Part shown: one piece after another, positions 1 to 14,680 of the stretch
Numbering within the stretch: position 1 is the first letter of the stretch
How the letters are laid out: each line of letters begins with the position of its first letter
DNA from: Symsagittifera roscoffensis
Taxonomy: Eukaryota > Xenacoelomorpha > Acoela > Convolutidae
Assembly (NCBI RefSeq): GCF_963678635.1
Contig: NC_087069.1
Span: forward strand, 5,751,472 to 5,815,471
Direction of reading: 5' to 3'
DNA: 64,000 nt
Made by a program: the position numbers and the translations under genes
The notes under the pieces: model-generated
Databases searched by the model: none
What the model was told of the DNA's origin: nothing
Seen by the model: only the letters and a program-made list of their open reading frames with translations

Positions 1-2789
1 CTGAGCAAATCTGCGTCAATTTCAGTCGACAGAAACAACATATGAGCCAATCAGGGTCAATCACAGTCGACAGAGTCGACACATGAGCAATCAGGATCAA
101 TTTTGTTTGACAGCGTCGAAACCTGAGCATGTCTGTGTTGATTTCAGTCAACAGATTCGACATATGAGCCAATCAGGGTCAATCACAGTCGACAGAGTCG
201 ACACATGAGCAATCAGGTCAATTTCATTTGACAGAGTCGAAACTTGAGCATATCTGTGTCAATTTCAGTCAACAGATTCGACATATGAGCCAATCAGAGT
301 CAATCACACTCAAGAGAGTCGACACATGAGCCAATCAGGGTCAATCTTTTTTGACAGAGTCGACATCTGAGCATGTCTGTGTCAACTTCAGTCGACATAT
401 GAGCCAATCAGGATCGATCACAGTCGACAGAGTCAACACATGAGCCAATCAGGGTGAATTTCTTTCGACAGAGTCGAAACACGAGCATATCTGCGTCGAG
501 TTCAGACGACATATGAGCCAATCAGGGTCTATCACAGTCGACAGAGTCAACACATGAGCCAATCAGGGTCAATTTTTTTGACAGAGTCGACATTTGAGCA
601 TAACTGTGTCAATTTCAGTCAACAGATTCGACATATGAGCCAATCAGAGTCGATCACACTCAACAGAGTCGACACATGAGCCAATCAGGGTCAATCTTTT
701 TTGACAGATTCGACATCTGAGCATGTCTGTGTCAATTTCAGTCGACATATGAGCCAATCAGGATCAATCACAGTCGACATGGTCAACACATGAGCCAATC
801 AGGGTCAATTTCTTTCGACAGAGTCGAAACACGAGCATATCTGCGTCGAGTTCAGTCGACATATGAGCCAATCAGGGTAGTTCACAGTCTACAGAGTCGA
901 CACATGAGCCTATCAAGGTCAGTTTTAGTTGACAGAGTCGAAACCTGAGCATATCTGCGTCGATTTCAGTCGACAGAGTCAACATATGAGCCAATCAGGG
1001 TCTATCACAATCGACAGAGTCAACACGTGAGCCAATCAGGGTCAATTTGTTTTTGACAGAGTCGACATCTGAGCATGTATGTGTCGATTTCAGTCGACAT
1101 ATGAGCCAATCAGGATCAATCACAGTCAACAGAGTCGACAGATAAGCCAATCAGGTTCAATTTTTTTTGACAGAGTCGAAACCTGAGCACATCTGCGTCA
1201 ATTTCAGCCGACAGATCGGAAATGAGCATATCTGTGTCGATTTCAGGCGACAGTGTCGACACATGAGCCAATCAGGGTCAATTACAGTCGACAGAGTCGA
1301 CACATGAGCCAGTCAGGTTCAATTTTTTTTGACAGAGTCGAAACTTGAGCAAATCTGCGTCGATTTCAGTCGACAGAAACGACATATGAGCCAATCAGGG
1401 TCAATTACAGTCGACAGAGTCGACACATGAGCAATCAGGATCAATTTTGTTTGACAGAGTCGAAACCTGAGCATGTCTGTGTCGATTTCAGTCGACAGAT
1501 TCGACATATGAGCAGATCAGGGTCATTTTACTTCGACAGATCGAAAGATGAGCATATTTGCGTCAATTTCAGTCAACAGTGTCGACACATGAGCCAATTA
1601 TGGTCTATCACAGTCGACAGAAACGACACATGAGCCAATCAGGTTCAATTTTTTTTGACAGAGTCGAAACCTGATCTCATCTGTGTCAATTTCAGCCGTT
1701 AGATCGAAAATGAGCATATCTGTGTCGATTTCAGGCGACAGTGTCGACACATGAGCCAATCAGGGTCAATCACAGTCGACAGAGTCGACACATGAGCCAA
1801 TCAGTTTCAATTTTTTTTTGACAGAGTCGGAACCTGAGCAAATCTGCGTCGATTTCAGTCGACAGAATCGACATATGAGCCAATCAGGGTCAATCACAGT
1901 CGACAGAGTCGACACATGATCTAATCAGGTCAATTTCATTTGACAGAGTCGAAACTTGAGCTTGTCTGCGTCAATTTCAATCGACATATGAGCCAATCAG
2001 GGTCAATCACAGTAGACAAAGTCAAAACCTGAGCACATCTGCGTCGATTTCCGTCGACAGATCGAAAATGAGCATATCTGTGTCGATTTCAGGCGACAGT
2101 GTCGACACATGAGCTAATCAGGGTCAATCACAGTCAACAGAGTCGACACATGAGCCAATCAGGATCAATTTCGTTTGACAGATTCGAAACCTGAGCAAAT
2201 CTGCGTCGATTTCAGTCGACATAGTCGACATATGAGCCAATCAGGGTCAATCACAATCGACAGAGTCGACACATGAGCCAATCAGGGTCAATTTTTTTGA
2301 CAGAGTCAAAACCTGAGCACTCCAGCGTCGATTTCAGTCGACAGATCGAAAATGATTATATCTGTGTCAATTTCAGGCAACAGTGTCGACACATGAGCCA
2401 ATCAGGGTCAATCACAGTCGACAGAGTCGACACATGAGCCAATCAGGGTCAGTTTCATTTGACAGAGTCAAAACATGATCATATCTGCGTCGGTTTCAGT
2501 AGACAGTGTCGACATATGAGCCAATCAGGGTCAATAACTGTCGACAGAGCCGACACATGAGCCAATCAGGGTCAGTTTCTTTTGATAGATTCAAAAAATG
2601 ATCATATCTGCGTCGGTTTCAGTCGACAGTGTCGATATATGAGCCAATCAGGGTCAATCACAGTCAACGGAGTCGACACATGAGCAATCAGGGTCAATTT
2701 TGTTTGTCAGATTCGAAACCTGAGCAAATCTGCGTCAATTTCAGTCGACATAGTCGACATATGAGCCAATCAGGGTCAATCACAATCGA

Positions 2790-4430
2790 CTGAGTCGACA
2801 CATGAGCCAATCAGGGTCAATTTTTTTGACAGAGTCAAAACCTGAGCACTCCTGCGTCGATTTCAGTCGACAGATCGAAAATGATTATATCTGTGTCAAT
2901 TTCAGGCAACAGTGTCGACACAAGAGCCAATCAGGGTCAATCACAGTCGACAGAGTCGACACATGAGCCAATCAGGGTCAGTTTCATTTGACAGAGTCAA
3001 AACTTGATCATATCTGCGTCGGTTTCAGTCGACAGTGTCGACATATGAGCCAATCAGGGTCAATAACAGTCGACAGAGCCGACACATGAGCCAATCAGGG
3101 TCAGTTTCATTTGATGGATTCAAAAAATGATCATATCTGCGTCGGTTTCAGTCGACAGTGTCCATATATGAGCCAATCAGGGTCAGTCACAGTCAACGGA
3201 GTCGACACATGAGCCAATCAGGGTCAATTTTTTTGACAGAGTCAAAACCTGAGCACTCCTGCGTCGATTTCAGTCGACAGATCGAAAATGATTATATCTG
3301 TGTCAATTTCAGGCAACAGTGTCGACACAAGAGCCAATCAGGGTCAATCACAGTCGACAGAGTCGACACATGAGCCAATCAGGGTCAGTTTCATTTGACA
3401 GAGTCAAAACTTGATCATATCTGCGTCGGTTTCAGTCGACAGTGTCGACATATGAGCCAATCAGGGTCAATAACAGTCGACAGAGCCGACACATGAGCCA
3501 ATCAGGGTCAGTTTCATTTGATGGATTCAAAAAATGATCATATCTGCGTCGGTTTCAGTCGACAGTGTCCATATATGAGCCAATCAGGGTCAGTCACAGT
3601 CAACGGAGTCGACACATGAGCCAATCAGGGTCAATTTTTTTGACAGAGTCAAAACCTGAGCACTCCTGCGTCGATTTCAGTCGACAGATCGAAAATGATT
3701 ATATCTGTGTCAATTTCAGGCAACAGTGTCGACACAAGAGCCAATCAGGGTCAATCACAGTCGACAGAGTCGACACATGAGCCAATCAGGGTCAGTTTCA
3801 TTTGACAGAGTCAAAACTTGATCATATCTGCGTCGGTTTCAGTCGACAGTGTCGACATATGAGCCAATCAGGGTCAATAACAGTCGACAGAGCCGACACA
3901 TGAGCCAATCAGGGTCAGTTTCATTTGATGGATTCAAAAAATGATCATATCTGCGTCGGTTTCAGTCGACAGTGTCCATATATGAGCCAATCAGGGTCAG
4001 TCACAGTCAACGGAGTCGACACATGAGCCAATCAGGGTCAATTTTTTTGACAGAGTCAAAACCTGAGCACTCCTGCGTCGATTTCAGTCGACAGATCGAA
4101 AATGATTATATCTGTGTCAATTTCAGGCAACAGTGTCGACACAAGAGCCAATCAGGGTCAATCACAGTCGACAGAGTCGACACATGAGCCAATCAGGGTC
4201 AGTTTCATTTGACAGAGTCAAAACTTGATCATATCTGCGTCGGTTTCAGTCGACAGTGTCGACATATGAGCCAATCAGGGTCAATAACAGTCGACAGAGC
4301 CGACACATGAGCCAATCAGGGTCAGTTTCTTTTGATGGATTCAAAAAATGATCATATCTGCGTCGGTTTCAGTCGACAGTGTCCATATATGAGCCAATCA
4401 GGGTCAGTCACAGTCAACGGAGTCGACACA
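2790..4430. repeat. 407-bp higher-order repeat, about four tandem copies
   Basis: A block of about ten 41-bp units repeats with an exact 407-bp period. For example the motif AATGATTATATCTGTGTC recurs at 2880, 3287, 3694 and 4101. The copies read as virtually identical, whereas neighbouring 41-bp units differ from each other at many positions, so this block was amplified recently as a unit. The last copy changes a TTTCATTTG into TTTCTTTTG near 4325. Confidence 0.9.
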
Positions 4431-6732
4431 TGAGCAATCAGGGTCAATTTTGTTTGACAGAGTCGAAACCTGAGCATATCTGCGTCGGTTTCAGTCAATA
4501 GAGTCAATTTATGAGCCAATCGGGATCAATCAAGGTCAACACAGTCGACACTTGAAGCAATCATGACTAAACGCAGTCAACCATTTTGACATCAGTGATA
4601 ATCAGCGTCGATCACACTCAACAGAGTCAATTTCAGTCAACAGACTCGATATATGGGCAGATCAGGGTTAATTTCAGTCAACAGAATCAACAAATTTTCT
4701 TATCTGGGTCAATTTCAATTGACAGTGTCGAAACATGTGCATATCTGCGTCAATTTCAGTCGACATAGTCGACATATGAGCCAATCAGGGTCGATCACAT
4801 TCGACAGAGTCGACACATGAGCATATCAGGGTCAATTTCTTTGGACAGAGTCGACACATGGATTTATCGGGCTCAATCAGAGTCGACAGTGTCGACACAT
4901 GAGCCAATCAGGGTCAATGACAGTCGACAGTGTTGACACATGAGCCAATCAGGGGCAATTGTTTTTGACAGAGTCGACATCTGAGCATGTCTGTGTCAAT
5001 TTCAGTCGACAGACTCGACATATGAGCCAATCAGGGGCGATCACAGTCGACAGACTCGACACACGAGCCAATCAGAGTCAATTTGTTTTGACAGAGTCGA
5101 AGCCTGAGCATATCTGCGTCGATTTCAGCCGACAGATCGAAAATGAGCATATCTGTGTCGATTTCAGGCGACAGTGTCGAGACATGAGCCAACCAGTGTC
5201 AATCACAGTCGACAGTGTTGACACATGAGCCAATCAGGGTCAATTGTTTTTGACAGAGTCGACATCTGAGCATGTTTGTGTCAATTTCAGTCGACAGATT
5301 CGACATATGAGCCAATCAGGGACAATCACAGTCAACAGACTCGACACATGAGCCAATCAGGGATAATTTGTTTTGACAGAGTCGAAACCTGAGCATATCT
5401 GCGTCGATTTCAGCCGACAGATCGAAAATGAGCATATCTGTGTCGATTTCAGTCGAGAGTCGACATATGAGCCAATCAGGGTCAATCACAGTCGACACAG
5501 TCGGCACATGAGCCAATCAGGGTCAGTTTTATTGACAGTGTCGAAACATGAGCATATCTGCGTCAATTTCAGTCGTCAGTGTCGACACATGAGCCAATCA
5601 GGGTCAATCACAGTTGACAGAATCGACACATGATCAATCAGGGTCAATTTCATTTGACAGAGTCAAAACCGGAGCAAATGCGTCGATTTCAGTTGATAGA
5701 GTCAACAAATGAGCCAATCAGGATCAATCAAGGTCAACACAATCGACACATGAAGCGATAATGATCAAACGCAGTCAACAATTTCGTCACCAGTTACAAA
5801 CAGAGTCAACACATGAGCCAATCAGGTTCTGTTCAGTCAACAGAGTCGACACATGAGCAGATTAGGGTTAATTTCAGTCAACAGAATCGACACATGAGCA
5901 ATTCTGCATCAATTTCAGTCGACAGTGTCGACACATGAGCCAATCAGGTCGACACAGAGACAATCAGGGTAAAATTCATTGGACAGAGTCGAAACCTGAG
6001 CATTTCTGCGTCGTTTTCAGTCGACAGAGAAGCCAATCAGGGTCAATCACAGTAGACAAACTCGACATAAGAGCGAATCAGAGTCAATTTTATTTGAAAG
6101 AGTCGAAACATGAGCATTTCTGCGTCGATTTCATTCGACAGTGTCGACAAATGAGCCAATTAGGGTCGATCACAGTCGACAGAGTCGACACATGAGCGAT
6201 CAGGGTCAATTTCGTTTGACAGAGTCAAAACCTGAGCGTATCTGCGTCGATTTCAGTCAAGAGAGTCAACATATGAGCCAATCAGGATCAATCAAGGTCG
6301 ACAAAGTCGACACATGTTGCGATCATGATCAAACGCGGTCAACAACTTTGACACAAGTGACAATCTGGGACGATCACTCTCAACAGAGTCGACACATGAG
6401 CCAATCAGGGTCAATTTCATTCAACATATTCGACATATGAAGAGATCAGGGTTAATTACAATCAACAGAGTCAACACATGTTCATAACATGGTCAATTTC
6501 AGTGAACAATGTCGACACATGACAATATCAGAGTCAATTTCAATCGACAGAACCGACACTTGGGTATATAAGGCTCGATAAGAGTCGACATTGTCGACTT
6601 ATGCGCCGATCAAGGTCAATTCTCTTCGACAGAGGGGTCACATGGGTTTATCAGGGTCCATTCGAGTCGACAGAGTCGACACATGATCATATCAGGATCG
6701 ATTTCACTCGACAGAGTCAACAAATGGGTTTA

Positions 6733-9296
6733 TCAGGGTCAATTTGAGTAGACAGAGTCAACACATGATCATATCAGGGTCGATTTCATTCAACAGTGTC
6801 ACCCTCCATACATGGGTTTATCAGGGTCGATTTGAGTAGACAGAGTCGACACATGATCATATCAGGTTCGGTTTATTCAACAGTATCGACAAATGAGCAA
6901 ATCAGGGTCAATTCGAAAGAGTCGACACAAGGGTATATCAGGGTCAATCAATGTCGATATATCAGGGTCAATCAATGAGCAGATCAGGGTCAATCAATGA
7001 GCAGATTATGGTTAATTCCAGTCAACAGAGTCAACACATGTTAATATCAGGTTCAATTTCAGTGGACAGTGTCGACGCATGAGCATATCAGAGTATATTT
7101 TTTTTCGACAGAGTCGACACATGAAAAATCAGGCTGAATCAGAGTCGACAGAGTCGACACATGAGCGAAACAAGATCAATTCTATTAGACAGAGGTGACA
7201 CATGAGCCTATCAGTGTCGATTTGAGTCGACATAGTCGACACATGAGCAGATCAGGGTGAGTTTCGTTCGACAGAGTCGACATATGGGTTTATCAGGGTC
7301 ATTTTGAGTCGACACATGATCATATCAGGGTCGATTTATTTAGACAGATCGAAACATGAGCCAATCAGGGTCAATCACAGTCAACAGAGTCGACACATGA
7401 GCCAAACGGGGTCAACTTATTTTGACAGAGTCGAAACCTGAGCAGATCAGGGTTAATTTCAGCCAACAGAGTTGACAAATGTTCACATCAGGGTCAAAGT
7501 CAGTGGACAGTGTCGACCCATGAGCATATCAGAGTCAATTTCTTTCGACAAAGTCGACAAATGGGTATATCGGGCTAAATCAGAGTCGACAGAGTCGACA
7601 CATGAGCCAAACAGGGTCAATTGTATTCGACAGAGTCGACACATGATCATATCAGGGTCGATTTGAGTCGACAGGGTCGACACATGGGCAGATCAGGATG
7701 AATTTCGTTCGACAGAGTCGACACATGAGCCAAACAGGGTCAATCAAGGTCAACACAGTCGACATATGAAGCGACCATGATCAAACGCAGTCAACAATTT
7801 TGCAACCAGTGACAATCAGGTTCGGTAAAAGTCAACAGCATCGACACATGAGCCAATCAGGGCCAATTTCAGTCAACACAGTCGACACATGAGCATATCA
7901 GGGTTAATTTCAGTCATCAGAGTCGACACATGTTCATATCAGAGTCAATTTTTTCGACAGAGTCGACACATGTGTATATCAGGCTCAATCAGAGTCGACA
8001 GAGTCGACACATGAAACAAATAGGATCAATTGTATTCGACAGAGTCGACACATGATCATATCATGGTCGATTTGAGTCGACAGAGTCGACACATGAGCAG
8101 ATCAGGATGAATTTCGTTCGACAGAGTCAACACATGAGTTTATTAATTTTTAATATTAATTTTCAATATAAATAACCTGCCCTAAAAAGCAAAATGCTTG
8201 CTAATTTCGTACCCAATCTTCCTACTTACACGAAACCTTGAAGGCCACTTTTATCACAGCTCTTGCATATTATTACAGAAAATGAATAAAAGCAGATAGG
8301 TTAATTCATCAAACGCTGTGATTGATTGTTCATTTTACAAAACTTTTATCAGAAATGTTTAAAATCATTTAAAATCACCGGAGGGCTGTAGATGAGTGCA
8401 GATGATTGTTGGTTCAACGTAGATTCTGGTTGACGATATTCTGGTTGATGATGGTATATAAAGATGACGTAAAAAGAGTGAGAATCAAACAAGATCTAAA
8501 AGTAAACAATAGATTAGTAGCTTTGGGGGACTTTTTACCCTAAATTGGGTCAAAAACTGCAGCCCTATAATGTGAAAGCTATTGGACAACGCAGAGTATG
8601 ATGCAATGAGACCACCAAAAAGAGCAAATTGAAACATCATTTCGTTCGTAATAATAACTGAACGATCCGGAATTCTCCTTGCTAAACTACCTCTTTTCCC
8701 TCCCCCACAACCCCACACCCCCTCCAACCCGCCTCCACGTCATGATAACCTTAAATATTTGGGCTAGGCCTCTGACTAGTTAACTAAAAAAATGTCACCT
8801 ACAACTTACAAGAAGGTCACGCTCAGAACAATTTTAAATAACAAAGCTGTCAGATTTTTTTCCCGAGAAATCAGGGTCAGAGAGTCGACACATGAGCAGA
8901 TCCCCGGGTGAATTTTTTTTCTACAGAGTCGACACTTGGGTTTATCAGGGTCGATTTCATGCGACAGGGTAGAAACCTGAGCATATCAGGATCGATCAAG
9001 TTCGAAACAGACGACACATGAAGCGATCCTGATCAAACGCAGTCAACAATTTCGACACCAGGGACAATCAGGGTCAATCACAGTCGACAGAGTCAACACA
9101 TGATCCAATCAGGGTCAATTTCATTTGACAGATCATATCAGGGTCGGTTTTTGTCGACAGAGTCAACACATGAGCATATAAGTGTCAATTTCATTCAACA
9201 GAGTCGACACATAAGCAGATCAGAGTTAATTTTAGTCAACAGAGTCGACAAACGTTCATATCACAGTCATTTTCTTCCGACAGAGTCGACAAATGG
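6733..9296. repeat. 2.6-kb higher-order repeat, copy 1
   Basis: This is the first of four tandem copies of a 2.6-2.8 kb unit made of about 45 satellite units plus one non-satellite segment (8144-8870). It is about 2564 bp. Boundaries are approximate and were set by matching the ATGGGT(T/A)TATCAGGGTCAA block that begins each copy. It differs from copy 2 by small insertions and substitutions, for example CAAGGGTATATC near 6928, which is shortened in copy 2. Confidence 0.85.
8144..8870. repeat. Non-satellite segment captured in the satellite (copy 1)
   Basis: About 727 bp of unrelated AT-rich sequence interrupts a satellite unit between GAGTTTAT and ATCAGGGTC. It has no obvious terminal inverted repeats. 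On the plus strand it contains a TATA-like GGTATATAAAG at about 8453-8463. On the minus strand an 80-codon frame (8485-8727) is conserved in all four copies, but I recognise no protein family and give it no function. It may be an old transposon fragment or a fragment of single-copy DNA that entered one satellite unit and was then amplified with it. Confidence 0.85.
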
Positions 9297-11894
9297 GTAT
9301 ATCAGGGTCAATTTGAGTAGACAGAGTCAACACATGATCATATCAGGGTCGATTTCATTCAACAGTGTCACCCTCCATACATGGGTTTATCAGGGTCGAT
9401 TTGAGTAGACAGAGTCGACACATGATCATATCAGGTTCGGTTTATTCAACAGTATCGACAAATGAGCAAATCAGGGTCAATTCGAAAGAGTCGACACAGG
9501 GTCAATCAATGTCGATATATCAGGGTCAATCAATGAGCAGATCAGGGTCAATCAATGAGCAGATTATGGTTAATTCCAGTCAACAGAGTCAACACATGTT
9601 AATATCAGGTTCAATTTCAGTGGACAGTGTCGACGCATGAGCATATCAGAGTATATTTTTTTCGACAGAGTCGACACATGAAAAATCAGGCTGAATCAGA
9701 GTCGACAGAGTCGACACATGAGCCAAACAAGATCAATTCTATTAGACAGAGGTGACACATGAGCCTATCAGTGTCGATTTGAGTCGACATAGTCGACACA
9801 TGAGCAGATCAGGGTGAGTTTAGTTCGACAGAGTCGACATATGGGTTTATCAGGGTCATTTTGAGTCGACACATGATCATATCAGGGTCGATTTATTTAG
9901 ACAGATCGAAACATGAGCCAATCAGGGTCAATCACAGTCAACAGAGTCGACACATGAGCCAAACGGGGTCAACTTCTTTTGACAGAGTCGAAACCTGAGC
10001 AGATCAGGGTTAATTTCAGTCAACAGAGTTGACAAATGTTCACATCAGGGTCAAAGTCAGTGGACAGTGTCGACCCATGAGCATATCAGAGTCAATTTCT
10101 TTCGACAAAGTCGACAAATGGGTATATCGGGCTAAATCAGAGTCGACAGAGTCGACACATGAGCCAAACAGGGTCAATTGTATTCGACAGAGTCGACACA
10201 TGATCATATCAGGGTCGATTTGAGTCGACAGGGTCGACACATGGGCAGATCAGGATGAATATCGTTCGACAGAGTCGACACATGAGCCAAACAGGGTCAA
10301 TCAAGGTCAACACAGTCGACATATGAAGCAACCATGATCAAACGCAGTCAACAATTTTGCAACCAGTGACAATCAGGTTCGGTAAAAGTCGACAGCATCG
10401 ACACATGAGCCAATCAGGGCCAATTTCAGTCAACACAGTCGACACATGAGCATATCAGGGTTAATTTCAGTCATCAGAGTCGACACATGTTCATATCAGG
10501 GTCAAATTCAGTGGACGGTGTCGACCCATGAGCATATCAGAGTCAATTTTTTCGACAGAGTCGACACATGTGTATATCAGGCTCAATCAGAGTCGACAGA
10601 GTCGACACATGAAACAAATAGGATCAATTGTATTCGACAGAGTCGACACATGATCATATCATGGTCGATTTGAGTCGACAGAGTCGACACATGAGCAGAT
10701 CAGGATGAATTTCGTTCGACAGAGTCAACACATGAGTTTATTAATTTTTAATATTAATTTTCAATAAAAATAACCTGCCCAAAAAAGCAAAATGCTTGCT
10801 AATTTCGTACCCAATCTTCCTACTTACACGAAACCTTGAAGGCCACTTTTATCACAGCTCTTGCAGATTATTACAGAAAATGAATAAAAGCAGATAGGTT
10901 AATTCATCAAACGCTGTGATTGATTGTTAATTTTACAAAACTTTTATCAGAAATGTTTAAAATCATTTAAAATCACCGGAGGGCTGTAGATGAGTGCAGA
11001 TGATTGTTGGTTCAACGTAGATTCTGGTTGACGATATTCTGGTTGATGATGGTATATAAAGATGACGTAAAAAGAGTGAGAATCAAACAAGATCTAAAAG
11101 TAAACAATAGATTAGTAGCTTTGGGGGACTTTTTACCCTAAATTGGGTCAAAAACTGCAGCCCTATAATGTGAAAGCTATTGGACAACGCAGAGTATGAT
11201 GCAATGAGACCACCAAAAAGAGCAAATTGAAACATCATTTCGTTCGTAATAATAACTGAACGATCCGGAATTCTCCTTGCTAAACTACCTCTTTTCCCTC
11301 CCCCACAACCCCACACCCCCTCCAACCCGCCTCCACGTCATGATAACCTTAAATATTTGGGCTAGGCCTCTGACTAGTTAACTAAAAAAATGTCACCTAC
11401 AACTTACAAGAAGGTCACGCTCAGAACAATTTTAAATAACAAAGCTGTCAGATTTTTTTCCCGAGAAATCAGGGTCAGAGAGTCGACACATGAGCAGATC
11501 CCCGGGTGAATTTTTTTTCTACAGAGTCGACACTTGGGTTTATCAGGGTCGATTTCATGCGACAGGGTAGAAACCTGAGCATATCAGGGTCGATCAAGTT
11601 CGAAACAGACGACACATGAAGCGATCCTGATCAAACGCAGTCAACAATTTCGACACCAGGGACAATCAGGGTCAATCACAGTCGACAGAGTCAACACATG
11701 ATCCAATCAGGGTCAATTTCATTTGACAGATCATATCAGGGTCGGTTTTTGTCGACAGAGTCAACACATGAGCATATAAGTGTCAATTTCATTCAACAGA
11801 GTCGACACATAAGCAGATCAGAGTTAATTTTAGTCAACAGAGTCGACAAACGTTCATATCACAGTCATTTTCTTCCGACAGAGTCGACAAATGG
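9297..11894. repeat. 2.6-kb higher-order repeat, copy 2
   Basis: This copy is offset by 2598 bp when measured from the shared non-satellite segment (8144 to 10742). The satellite flanks match copy 1 unit by unit with scattered differences. Confidence 0.85.
10742..11468. repeat. Non-satellite segment captured in the satellite (copy 2)
   Basis: This is nearly identical to the segment at 8144-8870. Differences I can see include CTTGCAGATT for CTTGCATATT and GCCCAAAAAAGC for GCCCTAAAAAGC. Confidence 0.85.
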
Positions 11895-14680
11895 GTATAT
11901 CAGGCTCAATCAGAGTCGACAGAGTCGACACAGGAACCTAAAAAGGTCAATTCTATTCGACAGAGTCGACACATGTGTTTATCAGGGTCCTTTTGGGTCG
12001 ACAGAATCGAGACATGATTATATAAGGGTCAGTTTTATTCGACACAGTCAAAACATGAGCATATCTTCGCCGATTTCATTCGACAGTGTTGACTTATGAG
12101 CCAATCAGGGTCAATCGCAGTCGACAGATTCAACACATGAGCCAATAAGGGTCATTTTCATTTGACAGAAGCAAAACCTGAGCATATCTGGGTCGATTTC
12201 AGTCGACAGAGTTGACATATGAGCCAATCAGCGTCGATTTGAGTCGAGAGAGTCGACAGATGAGCAAATCAGGATGAATTTTGTTCTACGGAGTCGACAT
12301 ATGATCCAATCAGGGTCAATTTCATTTGACAGATCATATCAGGGTCGGTTTTTGTCGACAGAGTCAACACATGAGCATATAAGTGTCAATTTCATTCAAC
12401 AGAGTCGACACATAAGCAGATCAGAGTTAATTTTAGTCAACAGAGTCGACAAACGTTCATATCACAGTCATTTTCTTCCGACAGAGTGGACAAGTGGGTA
12501 TATCAGGCTCAATCAGAGTCGACAGAGTCGACACAGGAACCTAACAAGGCCAATTCTATTCGACAGAGTCGACTCATGTCTTTATCAGGGTCCTTTTGAG
12601 TCGACAGAATCGACACATGATTATATTAGGGTCGATTTCATGCGATAGAGTCAAAACATGAGCATATCTTCGCCGATTTCAGTCGACAGTGTCAACATAT
12701 GAGCCAATCAGGTTCGATCACAGTCGACAGAGTCCACACATGAGCCAAACGGGGTCAACTTTTTTTGACAGAGTCGAAACCTGAGCAGATCAGGGTTAAT
12801 TTCAGTCAACAGAGTTGACAAATGTTCACATCAGGGTCAAAGTCAGTGGACAGTGTCGACCCATGAGCATATCAGAGTCAATTTCTTTCGACAAAGTCGA
12901 CAAATGGGTATATCAGGCTAAATCAGAGTCGACAGAGTCGACACATGAGCCAAACAGGGTCAATTGTATTCGACAGAGTCGACACATGATCATATCAGGG
13001 TCGATTTGAGTCGACAGGGTCGACACATGGGCAGATCAGGATGAATTTCGTTCGACAGAGTCGACACATGAGCCAAACAGGGTCAATCAAGGTCAACACA
13101 GTCGACATATGAAGCGACCATGATCAAACGCAGTCAACAATTTTGCAACCAGTGACAATCAGGTTCGGTAAAAGTCGACAGCATCGACACATGAGCCAAT
13201 CAGGGCCAATTTCAGTCAACACAGTCGACACATGAGCATATCAGGGTTAATTTCAGTCATCAGAGTCGACACATGTTCATATCAGGGTCAAATTCAGTGG
13301 ACGGTGGCGACCCATGAGCATATCAGAGTCAATTTTTTCGACAGAGTCGACACATGTGTATATCAGGCTCAATCAGAGTCGACAGAGTCGACACATGAAA
13401 CAAATAGGATCAATTGTATTCGACAGAGTCGACACATGATCATATCATGGTCGATTTGAGTCGACAGAGTCGACACATGAGCAGATCAGGATGAATTTTG
13501 TTCGACAGAGTCAACACATGAGTTTATTAATTTTTAATATTAATTTTCAATATAAATAACCTGCCCAAAAAAGCAAAATGCTTGCTAATTTCGTACCCAA
13601 TCTTCCTACTTACACGAAACCTTGAAGGCCACTTTTATCACAGCTCTTGCAGATTATTACAGAAAATGAATAAAAGCAGATAGGTTAATTCATCAAACGC
13701 TGTGATTGATTGTTCATTTTACAAAACTTTTATCAGAAATGTTTAAAATCATTTAAAATCACCGGAGGGCTGTAGATGAGTGCAGATGATTGTTGGTTCA
13801 ACGTAGATTCTGGTTGACGATATTCTGGTTGATGATGGTATATAAAGATGACGTAAAAAGAGTGAGAATCAAACAAAATCTAAAAGTAAACAATAGATTA
13901 GTAGCTTTGGGGGACTTTTTACCCTAAATTGGGTCAAAAACTGCAGCCCTATAATGTGAAAGCTATTGGACAACGCAGAGTATGATGCAATGAGACCACC
14001 AAAAAGAGCAAATTGAAACATCATTTCGTTCGTAATAATAACTGAACGATCCGGAATTCTCCTTGCTAAACTACCTCTTTTCCCTCCCCCACAACCCCAC
14101 ACCCCCTCCAACCCGCCTCCACGTCATGATAACCTTAAATATTTGGGCTAGGCCTCTGACTAGTTAACTAAAAAAATGTCACCTACAACTTACAAGAAGG
14201 TCACGCTCAGAACAATTTTAAATAACAAAGCTGTCAGATTTTTTTCCCGAGAAATCAGGGTCAGAGAGTCGACACATGAGCAGATCCCCGGGTGAATTTT
14301 TTTTCTACAGAGTCGACACTTGGGTTTATCAGGGTCGATTTCATGCGACAGGGTAGAAACCTGAGCATATCAGGGTCGATCAAGTTCGAAACAGACGACA
14401 CATGAAGCGATCCTGATCAAACGCAGTCAACAATTTCGACACCAGGGACAATCAGGGTCAATCACAGTCGACAGAGTCAACACATGATCCAATCAGGGTC
14501 AATTTCATTTGACAGATCATATCAGGGTCGGTTTTTGTCGACAGAGTCAACACATGAGCATATAAGTGTCAATTTCATTCAACAGAGTCGACACATAAGC
14601 AGATCAGAGTTAATTTTAGTCAACAGAGTCGACAAACGTTCATATCACAGTCATTTTTTTCCGACAGAGTCGACAAATGG
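11895..14680. repeat. 2.8-kb higher-order repeat, copy 3 (variant)
   Basis: This is the longest copy, about 2786 bp. It lacks the block that contains CACCCTCCATACATGGGTT in the other copies. It instead carries an internal duplication of about 600 bp: the ATGATCCAATCAGGGTCAAT block at 11698 in the preceding copy recurs at about 12298. It ends with the same non-satellite segment as the others. Confidence 0.85.
13528..14254. repeat. Non-satellite segment captured in the satellite (copy 3)
   Basis: This is nearly identical to the other copies. It carries AACAAAATC where the others have AACAAGATC near its middle. Confidence 0.85.

Noticed and set aside
8485-8727. 80-codon minus-strand frame in each captured segment, conserved four times
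   Set aside because: Conservation follows from recent co-amplification of the whole segment. No known domain or splice context is seen.
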